Shown in pieces: positions 63,376-64,000 of a DNA stretch of 64,000 nt; position 1 is the stretch's first letter; every line of letters begins with the position of its first letter. The stretch comes from Pachypanchax playfairii. Its lineage: Eukaryota > Chordata > Actinopteri > Cyprinodontiformes > Aplocheilidae. The notes below the pieces were generated by a model. It searched no databases. It saw only the letters and a program-made list of their open reading frames with translations, and was not told the DNA's origin. The translations under genes and the position numbers were made by a program. Location: positions 176,368 to 240,367 of the forward strand of contig SSNP01000352.1 in NCBI GenBank assembly GCA_006937955.1. The letters are read 5' to 3'.

Positions 63376-64000
63376 ATCTAGTTCAAGTGTCCCTTGATTT
63401 CTTTTTTGTCCCAGTTATTTTTTTTCTCATTTTAATGCTCTTATGGAAGAGTGGATCGGCTTGCTTTGTGCAAATGTTTTTATTGAAAAAAAACACTGGC
63501 ATATACCTAAATTCAACAGTCATTCACAGTTGGAGAAAATGATCTCACACACAATATAACACTGTTCAACAGAAGCTGAAGAAAAAAGTGTCACATAAGC
63601 CATCTCTTCAACAGGGATCAAAACAGGGGGATACGAAATAAAATAAAGTGCACATGTTAAGGTAAATCAGGCAAAATAGCCTGTAGTGCAATTAAATGAT
63701 GGTTTAACATATTCTTTCAAGTTTGTTTTGAACGTAACAATAAGGCCACAGCTCTCTCACGGAACGGAATATTTCAGGGTGCTGAGAAATCCTGTTCCCC
63801 CTGTAACTTTGACTGTCTGTCCGTTCATCCATCTACATATATAAAGTAATATAAAAACATGGCAGCCTAAACAAACAAGAAGTTATAGAAAATAGTGTTT
63901 GGTGGATGATAATCATTTCAATTGAAATTCAAAAATGTATTTTTAATCCCAGAGTAAAATTAATCATTGTTGTAGCTCAGACTAATCAAGTCTAACCGCC

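Larger units (their letters stand above)
62876..64000 (+). mobile_element. Left end of a TTAA-flanked DNA element, running off the window
   Basis: TTAA at 62872-62875 followed by AGAGCAACTAACCCCCAAAT, the same end type as 33810-34896. A promoter-like TATA box and a splice donor lie inside, so this copy may carry a transcription unit. The right end is outside the window. Confidence 0.5.

Overview
The window is teleost (ray-finned fish) genomic DNA. Two host genes with ordinary spliceosomal introns lie on the + strand, embedded in a dense mixture of fish-type transposable elements: Tc1-like, PIF/Harbinger, TTAA-target elements, hAT, L2-like and Rex1-like LINEs, tRNA-related repeats and a solo LTR. 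No bacterial-type operons, CRISPR arrays or rRNA genes are present.

Layout. (1) 768-4742 holds the last six coding exons of dynamin 3 (dnm3): end of the PH domain, GTPase effector domain, proline/arginine-rich tail and stop. A 3'UTR follows, with a polyadenylation signal at 6118. (2) 9428-48338 holds a complete suco (SUN domain-containing ossification factor) gene in 24 coding exons. They join in phase to 3888 nt (1295 residues): signal peptide, acidic linker, SUN domain, large low-complexity exon, coiled coil, transmembrane helix and basic tail. dnm3 followed by suco in the same orientation matches the vertebrate gene order; no pigc is visible between them. (3) 56.4-60.3 kb holds a third, intron-containing gene of transposase-like ancestry. 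Its splice phases break at one junction, so its central domain looks deleted.

The suco introns are transposon traps. Intron 1 (12.7 kb) contains two PIF/Harbinger-like elements inserted into one older repeat. The first of these contains a minus-strand retroelement with a small membrane-protein ORF and a Tc1 copy, itself split by a LINE 3' end. A Rex1-like LINE carrying a solo LTR follows. Intron 3 holds a 5-kb TTAA-flanked element with a piggyBac-like fragment, a nearly intact Tc1-like transposase and an L2-like LINE. Intron 17 holds an L2-like LINE with its target-site duplication and a 5' end of 193-bp tandem monomers. Intron 20 holds an intact-ORF Tc1 nested in a terminal-inverted-repeat element. 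Two 10-N gaps flanked by poly-A mark unresolved assembly.

Functionally, only dnm3 (membrane fission GTPase) and suco (membrane SUN-family glycoprotein) are confident host genes; most of the rest is selfish DNA. Exon borders were chosen by hand from reading frame, GT/AG signals and family knowledge. All family names rest on recognised motifs, not on database searches.
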